This document shows, piece by piece, positions 1 through 6,596 of a stretch of DNA of 13,843 nucleotides (position 1 is its first letter; each line of letters starts with the position of its first letter). This stretch comes from an uncultured Ruminococcus sp. Its GTDB lineage: Bacteria > Bacillota > Clostridia > Oscillospirales > CAG-272. The translations under genes and the position numbers were made by a program. The stretch covers positions 1 through 13,843 of the forward strand of contig CADBPA010000127.1 of NCBI GenBank assembly GCA_902796505.1, read 5' to 3'. The notes under the pieces were generated by a model. The model saw only the letters and a list, made by a program, of their open reading frames with translations. It did no database searches and was not told where the DNA came from.

Positions 1-1
1 G

Positions 2-475
2 GTCCTCGAAAAGATCGAAGAGGCGCCGGACCTTCTGATCTTCGACCGGGACATCCCGCGCGTCGGCAGCGAGGCGATCCTGCAGGAGGCGGCGAAAAAA
101 GGCGTTCCGGTCATTCTTCTGACCGCTGGGCGCAAAAAGAGCGCGGACTATCTCGCGCCGATCCTGCCGGCGGCGTATCTCTACTATCCGTTCGGCATTT
201 CCGATCTGCTCGCGGTCATCCGGGAGGTGACCGAGCCGGGGGAGAATTTCCCGATCGGCGGGCTGAACGTCTTCGCCGCGGCGCGGACGATCGGCGGACG
301 GATGAAGGTGACGGCGGAGGAAGTAAAGTTCCTGCGGGAAGCGGCGGCGGGGACCGCCGAAAACCGGCTCGATCACGCGATCCTCGCCCATGCGCTGAAC
401 GAAAAATTGACACGGCTCGGACGGGGGGATCTCATCCGCTACGAGACCGGGAAAGGATACCGGGTGGTGAACTGA
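2..475 (+). CDS. OmpR-type response regulator, 5' end cut by the window, degenerate
   Basis: The frame is open from base 2, so the start lies outside the window; 157 residues are visible. The receiver part keeps the phospho-acceptor Asp in PDLLIFDRDIP (codon 44-46) and the conserved Thr in ILLTAG (codon 122-124). The usual K-P-F motif reads Y-Y-P-F, so the conserved Lys is Tyr (codon 185-187). The output part starts near GENFPIGGLNVF and ends in DLIRYETGKGYRVV, the typical end of a Trans_reg_C winged helix. It is only about 80 residues, shorter than the usual 95, and the stretch before the recognition helix looks reduced. It probably regulates transcription of its own operon. The stop is one base from the next ATG, so it is coupled to the kinase gene. 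Family assignment is solid; whether it is still phosphorylated is doubtful. Confidence 0.85.
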   Translation, partial: VLEKIEEAPDLLIFDRDIPRVGSEAILQEAAKKGVPVILLTAGRKKSADYLAPILPAAYLYYPFGISDLLAVIREVTEPGENFPIGGLNVFAAARTIGGRMKVTAEEVKFLREAAAGTAENRLDHAILAHALNEKLTRLGRGDLIRYETGKGYRVVN

Positions 476-476
476 T

Positions 477-1733
477 ATGAAAGAAACCAATCACATGAGC
501 CGGGCGCGCAAGCGCTTCATTCTCTGGGCGACGGGGGCGATCTTCGTCCTGCTCGCCGTCCTGCTCTCGCTGATCAACGGCATCGGTTTTTCGCGTGCCG
601 CCGAGGACGCCGACCGCATCACCGCCGAACTTGCCGGGGAAAAAGGGCGATTCGGCGAAGGCGGAGAGATGACGCCGCCGGAAAACGCACCGGGCGGTAT
701 GCCGGGACAAGGCGGAGCGGGACAGGGCGGACGAATGGCGTTCGGACCGGACTCGCCGGAGATGCGCTCCTCGGTGCGCTATTTCACCTTCCGTTTTGAC
801 GGAGACGGAAACTCCGAGGCGGTCGCGATGCAGATCTCGGCGTTCACCGAGGACGAGGCGCGCGCCGTCTGCGAAAAACTCACGAAAGAGAGCGTCGGCT
901 GGACGATGCTGACCTACCGCTACCGCGTTTACGCGCAAGGCGATTACACCTACGTGACGGTCATCGATCAGGGGCGCGAGCTCGGCTCCTGCTACCGCAT
1001 TCTTCTCTACTCGCTGATCGGCGGTGCGGTCGGCGTGCTGCTCAGTTTTCTCTTCCTCACGGCGGTGGGCAAACGGCTCCTCAAGCCGCTGGAGGAAGCC
1101 GACCGCAAGCAGAAGCGTTTTATCCGCGACGCCGAGGGCGAGCTGAAGATCCCTCTGACGGTGATCGAAGCGAACGCCGAGCGCATCGAGCGCGAGGCGG
1201 GGCCGGATGAAAAGACGATCGCGATCCGCAGGCAGGCGAAAAAAATGAGCCGGCTTCTGCACAGGCTCGGCGATCTTGCGATCTATGAAGAAGAAGGAGA
1301 GGCGGAGGTCTGCGACCTCTCCGGGATGATCGGCTCGGAGATCGACCGGGTGAAGGCGAAGCTCGACGAGCGCGGCGTGAAAATCACCTCCGACGTCGAG
1401 CCGGGGATCACCGTCCGCGAAGATCCCGACAAACTCGGCCGCGCGATCGCCGAGGTCGCCGAAAACGCCCTGAAATTCTCGCTCACCGAGGCGTACTGCT
1501 CGCTCCGGCGCGAGGGCGGACATATTCTGATCCTCGCCGAAAACGACTGCGCGATCCGCGAGGACGGCGCGGCGGATCGGGTATTCGACCGCTTTACCAG
1601 ACTGATCAACGCCGAAGGGATCGACGGATACGGACTCGGACTTTCCTTCGTCAAGGATCTCGTGACCAGCGGGGGCGGACGGATCCGCGCGCAGATCGCG
1701 GGCGGAAAATTCCGGCTGAAGATCGTTCTGTAG
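477..1733 (+). CDS. Membrane sensor histidine kinase lacking the phospho-acceptor histidine
   Basis: 418 residues. Membrane segments lie at about 14-38 and 175-197, enclosing an extracytoplasmic sensor region. Residues about 60-98 of that region are rich in Gly, Pro and Met. The dimerisation helix is recognisable (F215 IRDAEGELKIPLT), but where the family has S-H-E-L-K-T-P this protein has E-G-E-L-K-I-P: Gly221 replaces the histidine. The ATPase domain keeps N330 of the N box (AENALKFS) and an intact G2 box (GYGLGL, 384-389). The G1 box DxGxG reads E355-N-D-C-A-I. The family normally phosphorylates a partner regulator; from these changes I infer a pseudokinase or a protein with altered chemistry. 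Start ATG 477 follows GGTGGTGA inside the end of the regulator gene; ATG 495 is an alternative. It sits between the regulator and the VTC gene in one operon. Confidence 0.9.
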   Translation: MKETNHMSRARKRFILWATGAIFVLLAVLLSLINGIGFSRAAEDADRITAELAGEKGRFGEGGEMTPPENAPGGMPGQGGAGQGGRMAFGPDSPEMRSSVRYFTFRFDGDGNSEAVAMQISAFTEDEARAVCEKLTKESVGWTMLTYRYRVYAQGDYTYVTVIDQGRELGSCYRILLYSLIGGAVGVLLSFLFLTAVGKRLLKPLEEADRKQKRFIRDAEGELKIPLTVIEANAERIEREAGPDEKTIAIRRQAKKMSRLLHRLGDLAIYEEEGEAEVCDLSGMIGSEIDRVKAKLDERGVKITSDVEPGITVREDPDKLGRAIAEVAENALKFSLTEAYCSLRREGGHILILAENDCAIREDGAADRVFDRFTRLINAEGIDGYGLGLSFVKDLVTSGGGRIRAQIAGGKFRLKIVL

Positions 1734-1743
1734 GAGGCGCGCC

Positions 1744-2463
1744 GTGGCAGAAGTCAACAATCCCATCGTCGTGATGAAGCGGTACGAGCTCAAATATATT
1801 CTGACCGCAAAACAGGAAGAATACTTCCGAAAAAGGCTGGAGGGGCATATGCAGGTCGACAAGTTCGGGCTGACCTCGATCGCCTCGCTCTACTACGACA
1901 CCCCCGACTATCGGCTGATCAACGCCTCGATCGAAAAGCCCTTATTCAAGGAAAAGATCCGGCTGCGCTCCTATGGGATCGCGACCGATTCCTCCCCGGT
2001 CTTTCTCGAACTGAAACGCAAGGCGTACGGCATCGTTTACAAACGCCGCGTGCAGTCCACCATCCCTCTCGTCAGGAAATTTTTCGACCGGGAAGGCGAC
2101 GTCTGCGCGCCGGGGCAGATCAACCGGGAGATCACGTGGTTTCGGGACAAGTACGAGAATCTCGCCCCGGCCTGCATGATCATCTACGACCGCACCGCCT
2201 TTTTCGAGCCGGGAGGCGATCTTCGCCTGACGATCGACAATCATCCGCGCTACCGCACCGAAGATCTCGATCTGCGGATCTCAATGGACGGCATATCGCT
2301 TCTCCCCGAAGGCTGCTCGATCCTCGAGATCAAGGTGCAGGAGGCGATGCCGCTCTGGCTGACCGAACTTCTTTCCGCAGGACAGATCTACAAAGCGAGT
2401 TTTTCCAAATACGGAACGGCTTACAAACAGCAAATGCTCAAAAGTTACAGAAAGGACGCATAA
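1744..2463 (+). CDS. VTC-domain protein (polyphosphate polymerase-like)
   Basis: 239 residues, almost all VTC domain. This is the triphosphate-tunnel fold found in yeast Vtc4, which makes polyphosphate from ATP. The tunnel-lining residues expected of the family are visible in order: K12-R-Y-E-L-K17, R73-x-R75 (KIRLRSY), E89-L-K91, R150 (YDRTAFF), R161 (LRLTIDN), E195-I-K197 and K222 (SFSKYGTAY). It therefore looks catalytically competent. No membrane segment or signal peptide is present, so it is cytoplasmic or held by its neighbour. The GTG start is chosen because AGGAGG overlaps the stop of the kinase gene six bases upstream. In many Bacillota such genes sit with DUF4956 and CotH-kinase genes; the DUF4956 gene follows one base later, and no CotH gene is visible. 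The real product (polyphosphate or another polymer) cannot be read from the sequence. Confidence 0.9.
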   Translation: MAEVNNPIVVMKRYELKYILTAKQEEYFRKRLEGHMQVDKFGLTSIASLYYDTPDYRLINASIEKPLFKEKIRLRSYGIATDSSPVFLELKRKAYGIVYKRRVQSTIPLVRKFFDREGDVCAPGQINREITWFRDKYENLAPACMIIYDRTAFFEPGGDLRLTIDNHPRYRTEDLDLRISMDGISLLPEGCSILEIKVQEAMPLWLTELLSAGQIYKASFSKYGTAYKQQMLKSYRKDA

Positions 2464-2464
2464 T

Positions 2465-3136
2465 ATGTTTTCTTCGATCTATTCTACCGAGGTGACCGCC
2501 TCGCAGTTTTTCCTGATGGCGCTCGCCGCCATCCTTTCGGGGCTGGTATACGCCTTCGTGACCTCCTTCCGCATCCGCGCGACCAAGCGCTTCTTCCTCA
2601 CCCTTTCGCTGATCCCCTTCCTCGTCGCCACCGTGATCACCTTTGTCAACGGCAACATCGGCGCGGGCGTCGCCATCGGCGGAGCGTTCGCCCTGATCCG
2701 CTTCCGTTCGGCGCAGGGGACGTCGGACGAGATCGGCGGCATCCTGATCGGTATGGCGGGCGGTATCGCCTTCGGAATGGGCTATCTCGCCTACGGCGTG
2801 ATCCTTCTTCTGGGACTTTCCGCGCTCGCCTTCCTCTTCTCTCTCCTTCCGATCTTCGAGCATAAGAGCATGGCAAAAGACAAGCTGCTCCGCATCACGA
2901 TCCCCGAAGCGCTCGAATACCACGATATTTTCGACGACATCTTCGCGCATTATCTGCAGTCGGTCGAAAGCGTCGGCGTCAAGACGACCGGGATGGGATC
3001 GATGTTCCGCCTCTCCTTCCGCATCCGCATGAAGGATCCGACCGAGGAAAAGGCGTTCATCGACGAGCTTCGCACGCGCAACGGCAATCTGGAGATCGCC
3101 CTGCTTCCCTACTCGGATATTCAGAATCAGCTTTGA
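2465..3136 (+). CDS. DUF4956 membrane protein
   Basis: 223 residues. The first about 130 hold hydrophobic segments at roughly 12-33, 42-61, 64-80, 90-108 and 110-128. The signature around GGAFALIRFRSAQGTSDEIG (72-91) fits the DUF4956 family, whose members carry a G-A-L-S-I-V-R-F-R-like loop. The last about 90 residues are soluble and charged, probably a cytoplasmic domain. The function of the family is not established. Its steady pairing with VTC-domain proteins suggests it gives the polymerase a membrane partner, possibly for export of the polymer or for anchoring; this is inference. AAAGGA lies eight bases before the ATG, and the gap to the VTC stop is one base, so the two are translationally coupled. 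It is the last gene of the operon and is followed by a strong terminator. Confidence 0.88.
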   Translation: MFSSIYSTEVTASQFFLMALAAILSGLVYAFVTSFRIRATKRFFLTLSLIPFLVATVITFVNGNIGAGVAIGGAFALIRFRSAQGTSDEIGGILIGMAGGIAFGMGYLAYGVILLLGLSALAFLFSLLPIFEHKSMAKDKLLRITIPEALEYHDIFDDIFAHYLQSVESVGVKTTGMGSMFRLSFRIRMKDPTEEKAFIDELRTRNGNLEIALLPYSDIQNQL

Positions 3137-3152
3137 TCGGTTTTTTCCAAAC

Positions 3153-3186
3153 AAAACGCGCCGCCCTTTCGGGAACGGCGCGTTTT
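3153..3186. terminator. Bidirectional intrinsic terminator between convergent operons
   Basis: An 11-base perfect stem, AAAACGCGCCG at 3153-3163 with CGGCGCGTTTT at 3176-3186, encloses a 12-base loop. The A-tract and T-tract form the stem base, so it works on both strands. It ends the VTC/DUF4956 operon and the SDR/sirtuin operon. Confidence 0.9.
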
Positions 3187-3187
3187 C

Positions 3188-4060
3188 TTATTTCAGTTTG
3201 CTCACGACCTCGGCGATATCTCCCCGGATGAGGATCGCGCGGTCGGCGATCCCACGCGGACAGGAGGACTCCTCGGAATTGACGCAGGCGTAGGTCGCCT
3301 TCGGGTTTTCCCCGGCGATCTGCCAGAAGGGGAATTTGATGATGCCGGGGGTATTGTAGCCGACGCCGAGCTCCAGAAGGAGCATCCTCTGCCCACGCCT
3401 CGTCCGGACAAAATCCGCATAGCGCCCGGCGGCGTCCTGCCAGCCTCCGTCCTCGACAAAGCGGTCGTCGATGCGCAGATTGGTGGTCATCGGGCGGCCG
3501 CAGCGCGGGCATTTCGGAATCAGAGCGGTCGGGATCGCCCCGTCCTTCTGCTCTTTTACCATCTGCCGCACCCGCTCCTCGTTGTCGTACGTGCGCGCAT
3601 GGCAGGGGACCGAGCATTGGAAGAGACCGTAATCGCCCTGCGTATAGAAGAGGCGCTTTTTGTCGAATCCCGCGCGCTGGAAGCAGTGATCGACGTTGGT
3701 GGTCAGGACGAAATAATCCTTCCCGGAAACCAGCGAAAGCAGTTCTTCGTAAAGCGGCGTAGGGATCGGCTCGTAACGGTTGGCGAGGATGCTGCGGCTC
3801 CAGAACGCCCAGAACTCCTCCTGCGTGCGATAGGGATAAAAACCGCCGGAATACATATCGTGGAAGCCGTATTTCTCCTCGAAATCGGCAAAATATCGGC
3901 GAAAACGCTCGCCGCCGTAGGTATAGCCGGCGGCGGTGGAAAGCCCGGCGCCCGCGCCGATCAGGATACAGTCGGCACTTGCGAGCGCCTCTTTGAGGCG
4001 CGGAAGGCTCTTCTCTTTCGGCTCGTTTGGGGAGACAAGATCGCGGTAGGAAGAAAACAT
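3188..4060 (-). CDS. SIR2-family protein, class M (SirTM)-like
   Basis: 290 residues from ATG 4060, preferred because GAGGTG stands five bases upstream; a GTG at 4090 would add ten residues with no good ribosome site. The Rossmann NAD-binding motif is GAGAGLSTAAGY (35-46) and the second motif is TTNVDHCFQRAGF (120-132). Two cysteine pairs, C148/C152 and C183/C186, can form the zinc site. Where classical sirtuins have the catalytic His (ELHG), this protein has T-Q141-G-D. Loss of the His with Gln in place and Asn at 122 is the pattern described for SirTM, which ADP-ribosylates rather than deacylates. Known SirTMs sit with a macrodomain, a GcvH-like carrier and a lipoate ligase. None is visible here; the partner is an SDR oxidoreductase 45 bases upstream. 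Family certain, class M likely, substrate unknown. Confidence 0.87.
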   Translation of the reverse strand: MFSSYRDLVSPNEPKEKSLPRLKEALASADCILIGAGAGLSTAAGYTYGGERFRRYFADFEEKYGFHDMYSGGFYPYRTQEEFWAFWSRSILANRYEPIPTPLYEELLSLVSGKDYFVLTTNVDHCFQRAGFDKKRLFYTQGDYGLFQCSVPCHARTYDNEERVRQMVKEQKDGAIPTALIPKCPRCGRPMTTNLRIDDRFVEDGGWQDAAGRYADFVRTRRGQRMLLLELGVGYNTPGIIKFPFWQIAGENPKATYACVNSEESSCPRGIADRAILIRGDIAEVVSKLK

Positions 4061-4105
4061 AAAACACCTCTTTTTCAGGAAAAAACGCACACGGGTGCGC
4101 CCTTT

Positions 4106-4888
4106 TCAGGAATACAGAATGCGGACGATGGCGTTGATCGCGCGCAGGGGAAGCAGACGGGTAAGAAAGACGAGGATCTTGTAGGACAGCCCGACGGTGA
4201 CGCGCAGGGGCGGACGGCGGCTCTCTGCGGCGCGCAGGATCGCGCGGGCAACCTTGTCGGGCGAGACGCCGCTTTGCTCGTCTCTCGCCATTTTATCGAC
4301 CGAACGGCGCATCCGCGCACGGTTGCCGCTCTCCTCGTTTTCATCGAATACGCGCGCCTCGGTGAAGCCGGTCTTCGTATCACCGGGGAGGATCGACGTC
4401 ACGCCGACGCCGAAGGGGCGCAGCTCGGTGGCAAGCGCGCGGGAGAAGGTATCGACCGCCGATTTCGCCGCCGAATACATCGCCTGATAGGGCAGCGGAA
4501 TGATCCCGCCGACGCTCGACAGATTGACGATCCTGCCGCGCGTTTTTTTCAGATAGGGGATCGCCAGCATACAGAGGGTGGCGACGGCGGTAAGGTCGGT
4601 GGAGACGATCGCGCCGATATGCTCGGCTGAGGCGTCCTCGATCGCGCCGGCGATGCCGAAGCCGGCGTTATTGACCAGAACGTCGATCCTTCCCTGCTCG
4701 CGCGCGACCTCCTCAAAGATCTCCTTCATCCGCCCGGTGTCGTTGACGTCCGCCTGAAGATAGCGGAACGCCGTATTTTCATAAGGGCGCCTGCCGGTCC
4801 CGTAGACGGCGTAGCCGGCGGCGGCAAAGCGCAGGGCGGCGGCAAGCCCGATGCCGGAGCTCGCCCCGGTAATGATCGCAACCTTCAT
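4106..4888 (-). CDS. Short-chain dehydrogenase/reductase (SDR), classical type
   Basis: 260 residues. The start ATG 4888 is chosen because it begins the Rossmann strand (MKVAIITGASSGIG) and GGGAG lies just upstream; the frame runs open further upstream but past the promoter. The cofactor motif TGASSGIG is at 7-14 and NNAG at 73-76. The active site is S125, Y138 and K142 in the usual spacing. The residue 27 before the Ser, normally the Asn of the tetrad, is Asp98. The C-terminal 30 residues (from GLSYKILVFLTRLL) are hydrophobic or amphipathic and may hold the protein at the membrane. It should be an NAD(P)-dependent oxidoreductase; the substrate cannot be told. It is the first gene of the operon with the sirtuin-like gene and has its own promoter. 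Confidence 0.9.
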   Translation of the reverse strand: MKVAIITGASSGIGLAAALRFAAAGYAVYGTGRRPYENTAFRYLQADVNDTGRMKEIFEEVAREQGRIDVLVNNAGFGIAGAIEDASAEHIGAIVSTDLTAVATLCMLAIPYLKKTRGRIVNLSSVGGIIPLPYQAMYSAAKSAVDTFSRALATELRPFGVGVTSILPGDTKTGFTEARVFDENEESGNRARMRRSVDKMARDEQSGVSPDKVARAILRAAESRRPPLRVTVGLSYKILVFLTRLLPLRAINAIVRILYS

Positions 4889-4919
4889 AAGATCTCCCGT
4901 TTTCATCTTTTTTTCTTCT

Positions 4920-4948
4920 ATTATATCATATCCGCGCGCAATTGTCCA
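4920..4948 (-). promoter_or_regulatory. Sigma-A promoter of the SDR/sirtuin operon
   Basis: Read on the minus strand: -35 TGGACA (4943-4948), 17-base spacer, -10 TATAAT (4920-4925). The predicted start of transcription gives a leader of about 25 bases before ATG 4888. Confidence 0.85.
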
Positions 4949-4968
4949 GAGAAAAATCGGCGATCGGC

Positions 4969-4997
4969 TTGACATTCTTCTCAAAATGTGCTATAAC
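4969..4997 (+). promoter_or_regulatory. Sigma-A promoter of the CmpB-like gene
   Basis: Perfect -35 TTGACA (4969-4974), 17-base spacer, -10 TATAAC (4992-4997), about 40 bases before ATG 5038. It is divergent from the SDR promoter, with 20 bases between the two -35 boxes. Confidence 0.88.
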
Positions 4998-5037
4998 AGA
5001 ATAGCCGGCGCGATCCGGCGGAAAGGACAGACCGATC

Positions 5038-5796
5038 ATGAATCTGTTTTTGCATCTCGCGTATCTCTTCTTCCTCGGCTCGACCTTCGGGTGGATCCTG
5101 GAGGTCTTTTACCGGCGGTTCATCTCGGCGGCGAATCCCGAACGGAAATGGATCAATCCCGGATTCTGCACCGGGCCGTATCTGCCGCTTTACGGCACCG
5201 GGCTGTGCATTCTCTATCTCTGCTGCGCCGTGGGCGAACAGCTCGGCGTCGCGCTCTGGTGGCACAAGCTGATCCTGATCCTTGTGATGGGGATCGCGAT
5301 GACGGTGATCGAATATATCGCCGGCTATTTCAGCCTGAAATACTCGCACGTCCGCCTCTGGGACTACCGCAACGAATGGGGCAATATTCAGGGCATCATC
5401 TGCCCGAAGTTCTCCTTCTTCTGGACGGTGCTCTGCGCGCTCTACTATCTGCTGCTGCATCCTCTGATCCTGCGCGCGCTCGCATGGCTTGCCGACAATC
5501 TCGCCTTCTGCTTCGTCATCGGCCTCTTCTTCGGGGTGTTCCTCGTGGACGTCGTATACTCCACGCAGCTCGTCGCCAAGATCAAGAAATTTGCGAAGGA
5601 AAACAACGTGGTCGTCGCCTTCGACCGCCTGAAATCCGCCATCCGCTCGGCGCAGGAAAAGGGCAAGGAGCGCACGCATTTCTTCTTCGCCTTCTCCTCC
5701 CGCCGTCCGCTGACCGAATATCTCAAGGAGATGCCGGAGAAGATGGAATCGGTCTTCCGCAAGGACAAAAAGTCCAAAGAAAAGAGCGAAAAGTAA
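5038..5796 (+). CDS. CmpB-like putative ABC transporter permease (PF06541 family)
   Basis: 252 residues, mainly membrane. Hydrophobic segments lie at about 4-24, 45-70, 77-102, 123-150 and 155-180. Conserved features of the CmpB/DUF1113 family are visible: GWILEVFYRRF near 18, NPGFCTGPYLPLYGTG near 40-55, EYIAGYF near 97, then RLWDYRNEWGNIQG and ICPKFSFFW. The final about 70 residues are soluble, very basic and end in KDKKSKEKSEK, probably in the cytoplasm. The family is annotated as putative ABC permease, but no ATPase gene adjoins it here, so transport is unproven. AAAGGA is ten bases before the ATG, a slightly long spacing. It is transcribed alone between its promoter and a strong terminator. 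Confidence 0.85.
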   Translation: MNLFLHLAYLFFLGSTFGWILEVFYRRFISAANPERKWINPGFCTGPYLPLYGTGLCILYLCCAVGEQLGVALWWHKLILILVMGIAMTVIEYIAGYFSLKYSHVRLWDYRNEWGNIQGIICPKFSFFWTVLCALYYLLLHPLILRALAWLADNLAFCFVIGLFFGVFLVDVVYSTQLVAKIKKFAKENNVVVAFDRLKSAIRSAQEKGKERTHFFFAFSSRRPLTEYLKEMPEKMESVFRKDKKSKEKSEK

Positions 5797-5818
5797 ATAG
5801 TAGTTGTCAAAACGACAA

Positions 5819-5848
5819 AAAAGGATCCCGGATTTCCGGGATCCTTTT
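5819..5848. terminator. Bidirectional intrinsic terminator
   Basis: A 13-base perfect stem, AAAAGGATCCCGG (5819-5831) with CCGGGATCCTTTT (5836-5848), has an ATTT loop. A/T tracts at both stem bases let it serve the CmpB-like gene on plus and the lipoprotein operon on minus. Confidence 0.93.
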
Positions 5849-5890
5849 GCTTTGCAGGGCGGGTACGGCAGGCGCCGTTTTTTCCGAAGG

Positions 5891-6568
5891 TCATTCGGCT
5901 TCGTTTTCCGCGGCGGGGGCGGGGATGACCGTCACCTTGCCGACCTTCTTTTCGAGGAAGGAGAGATCGGTGGTCTTATTTCTTCTCGTAAAGACGGTGT
6001 GGGTATTGCCGGTCGAATGCAGCGTTCCGTTCAAAAGGCTTCCGCTCCATTTGGTATCGGTGGCGTTCAGGTTGGTCGAGCGGAAAAATCCGGGGCCGCG
6101 GATGCCGAGCTTGACGGTACGGTCGCCGTAGGCAAATTCAAGATAGGTGAACTTGCCCTTCTCATTCTCCTCGGAGGACTCGGTCAGGCGGATGGTCACC
6201 TCATAGCACGCCGCCGGCGTTTCGTCGTCTTTGTAATAGTAGTAGCCCTTCGCCGAATTGCAGACGACGAGATAGCTGACGACGCCCTTGGTTTTGAGCA
6301 TATCCTCGGTCTCGCTGGTCGATTCCGGAGCGGGCTCTTCCGCCGTGTTTCCGTCCGACGTGTTTCCGTCTGACGTTTTTCCGTCGTCCGCGGGCTCGGT
6401 TGCCGCAGGCTCGGTCTTTTTGACGGTCGTCTTCGTGTAGGTCGTCAGCTCATAGCTGCCGAAGATCTCATCCGGCGTGGCGGCTTTGATCTGGTAACAG
6501 CCGGTAAGGAGGAGAGCAAAGAGCGCGAGCAGAAGCGCAAGCGCCGTGATTTTTTGAAGTTTCATCAT
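5891..6568 (-). CDS. Secreted lipoprotein of unknown function
   Basis: 225 residues from ATG 6568, with AAAGGA five bases upstream; the next codon is also ATG (6565). The signal peptide is KLQKITALALLLALFALLLTGC, a lipobox with C24 as the lipidated residue. A Thr/Ser/Asp/Glu-rich linker at about 48-82, containing SDGNT repeats, probably spans the cell wall. The remainder (about 85-225) alternates short hydrophobic and polar stretches (YLVVCNSAKGYYYYKDD, YEVTIRLT, FTYLEFAYGDRTVKLGI), which looks like a small beta-rich domain. I do not recognise a family. The start lies 28 bases after the stop of the AGE epimerase gene on the same strand, so they form an operon. Its job may be binding or sensing something outside the cell, but nothing in the sequence shows this. 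Confidence 0.85.
   Translation of the reverse strand: MMKLQKITALALLLALFALLLTGCYQIKAATPDEIFGSYELTTYTKTTVKKTEPAATEPADDGKTSDGNTSDGNTAEEPAPESTSETEDMLKTKGVVSYLVVCNSAKGYYYYKDDETPAACYEVTIRLTESSEENEKGKFTYLEFAYGDRTVKLGIRGPGFFRSTNLNATDTKWSGSLLNGTLHSTGNTHTVFTRRNKTTDLSFLEKKVGKVTVIPAPAAENEAE
6344..6388. repeat. Three 15-base tandem units inside the lipoprotein gene
   Basis: Units at 6344-6358, 6359-6373 and 6374-6388 (first unit CGTGTTTCCGTCCGA). The first two differ at one base; the third is degenerate. They encode the SDGNT-type repeat of the linker and could vary in copy number without a frameshift. Confidence 0.75.
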
Positions 6569-6596
6569 TTTTTTCCTTTCTTTTTTCCATGGAATA

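Noticed and set aside
432..1862. A 476-codon minus-strand open frame opposite the kinase gene
   Set aside because: The plus-strand kinase has recognisable motifs; the antisense product has none and no ribosome site. It is a shadow frame.
3188..4090. GTG 4090 as start of the sirtuin-like gene
   Set aside because: No ribosome site before it, whereas ATG 4060 follows GAGGTG and begins ordinary N-terminal sequence.
3599..4630. A 343-codon plus-strand open frame across the sirtuin and SDR genes
   Set aside because: It spans two real genes on the other strand and their promoter-facing gap; Arg/Asp/Gly-rich shadow.
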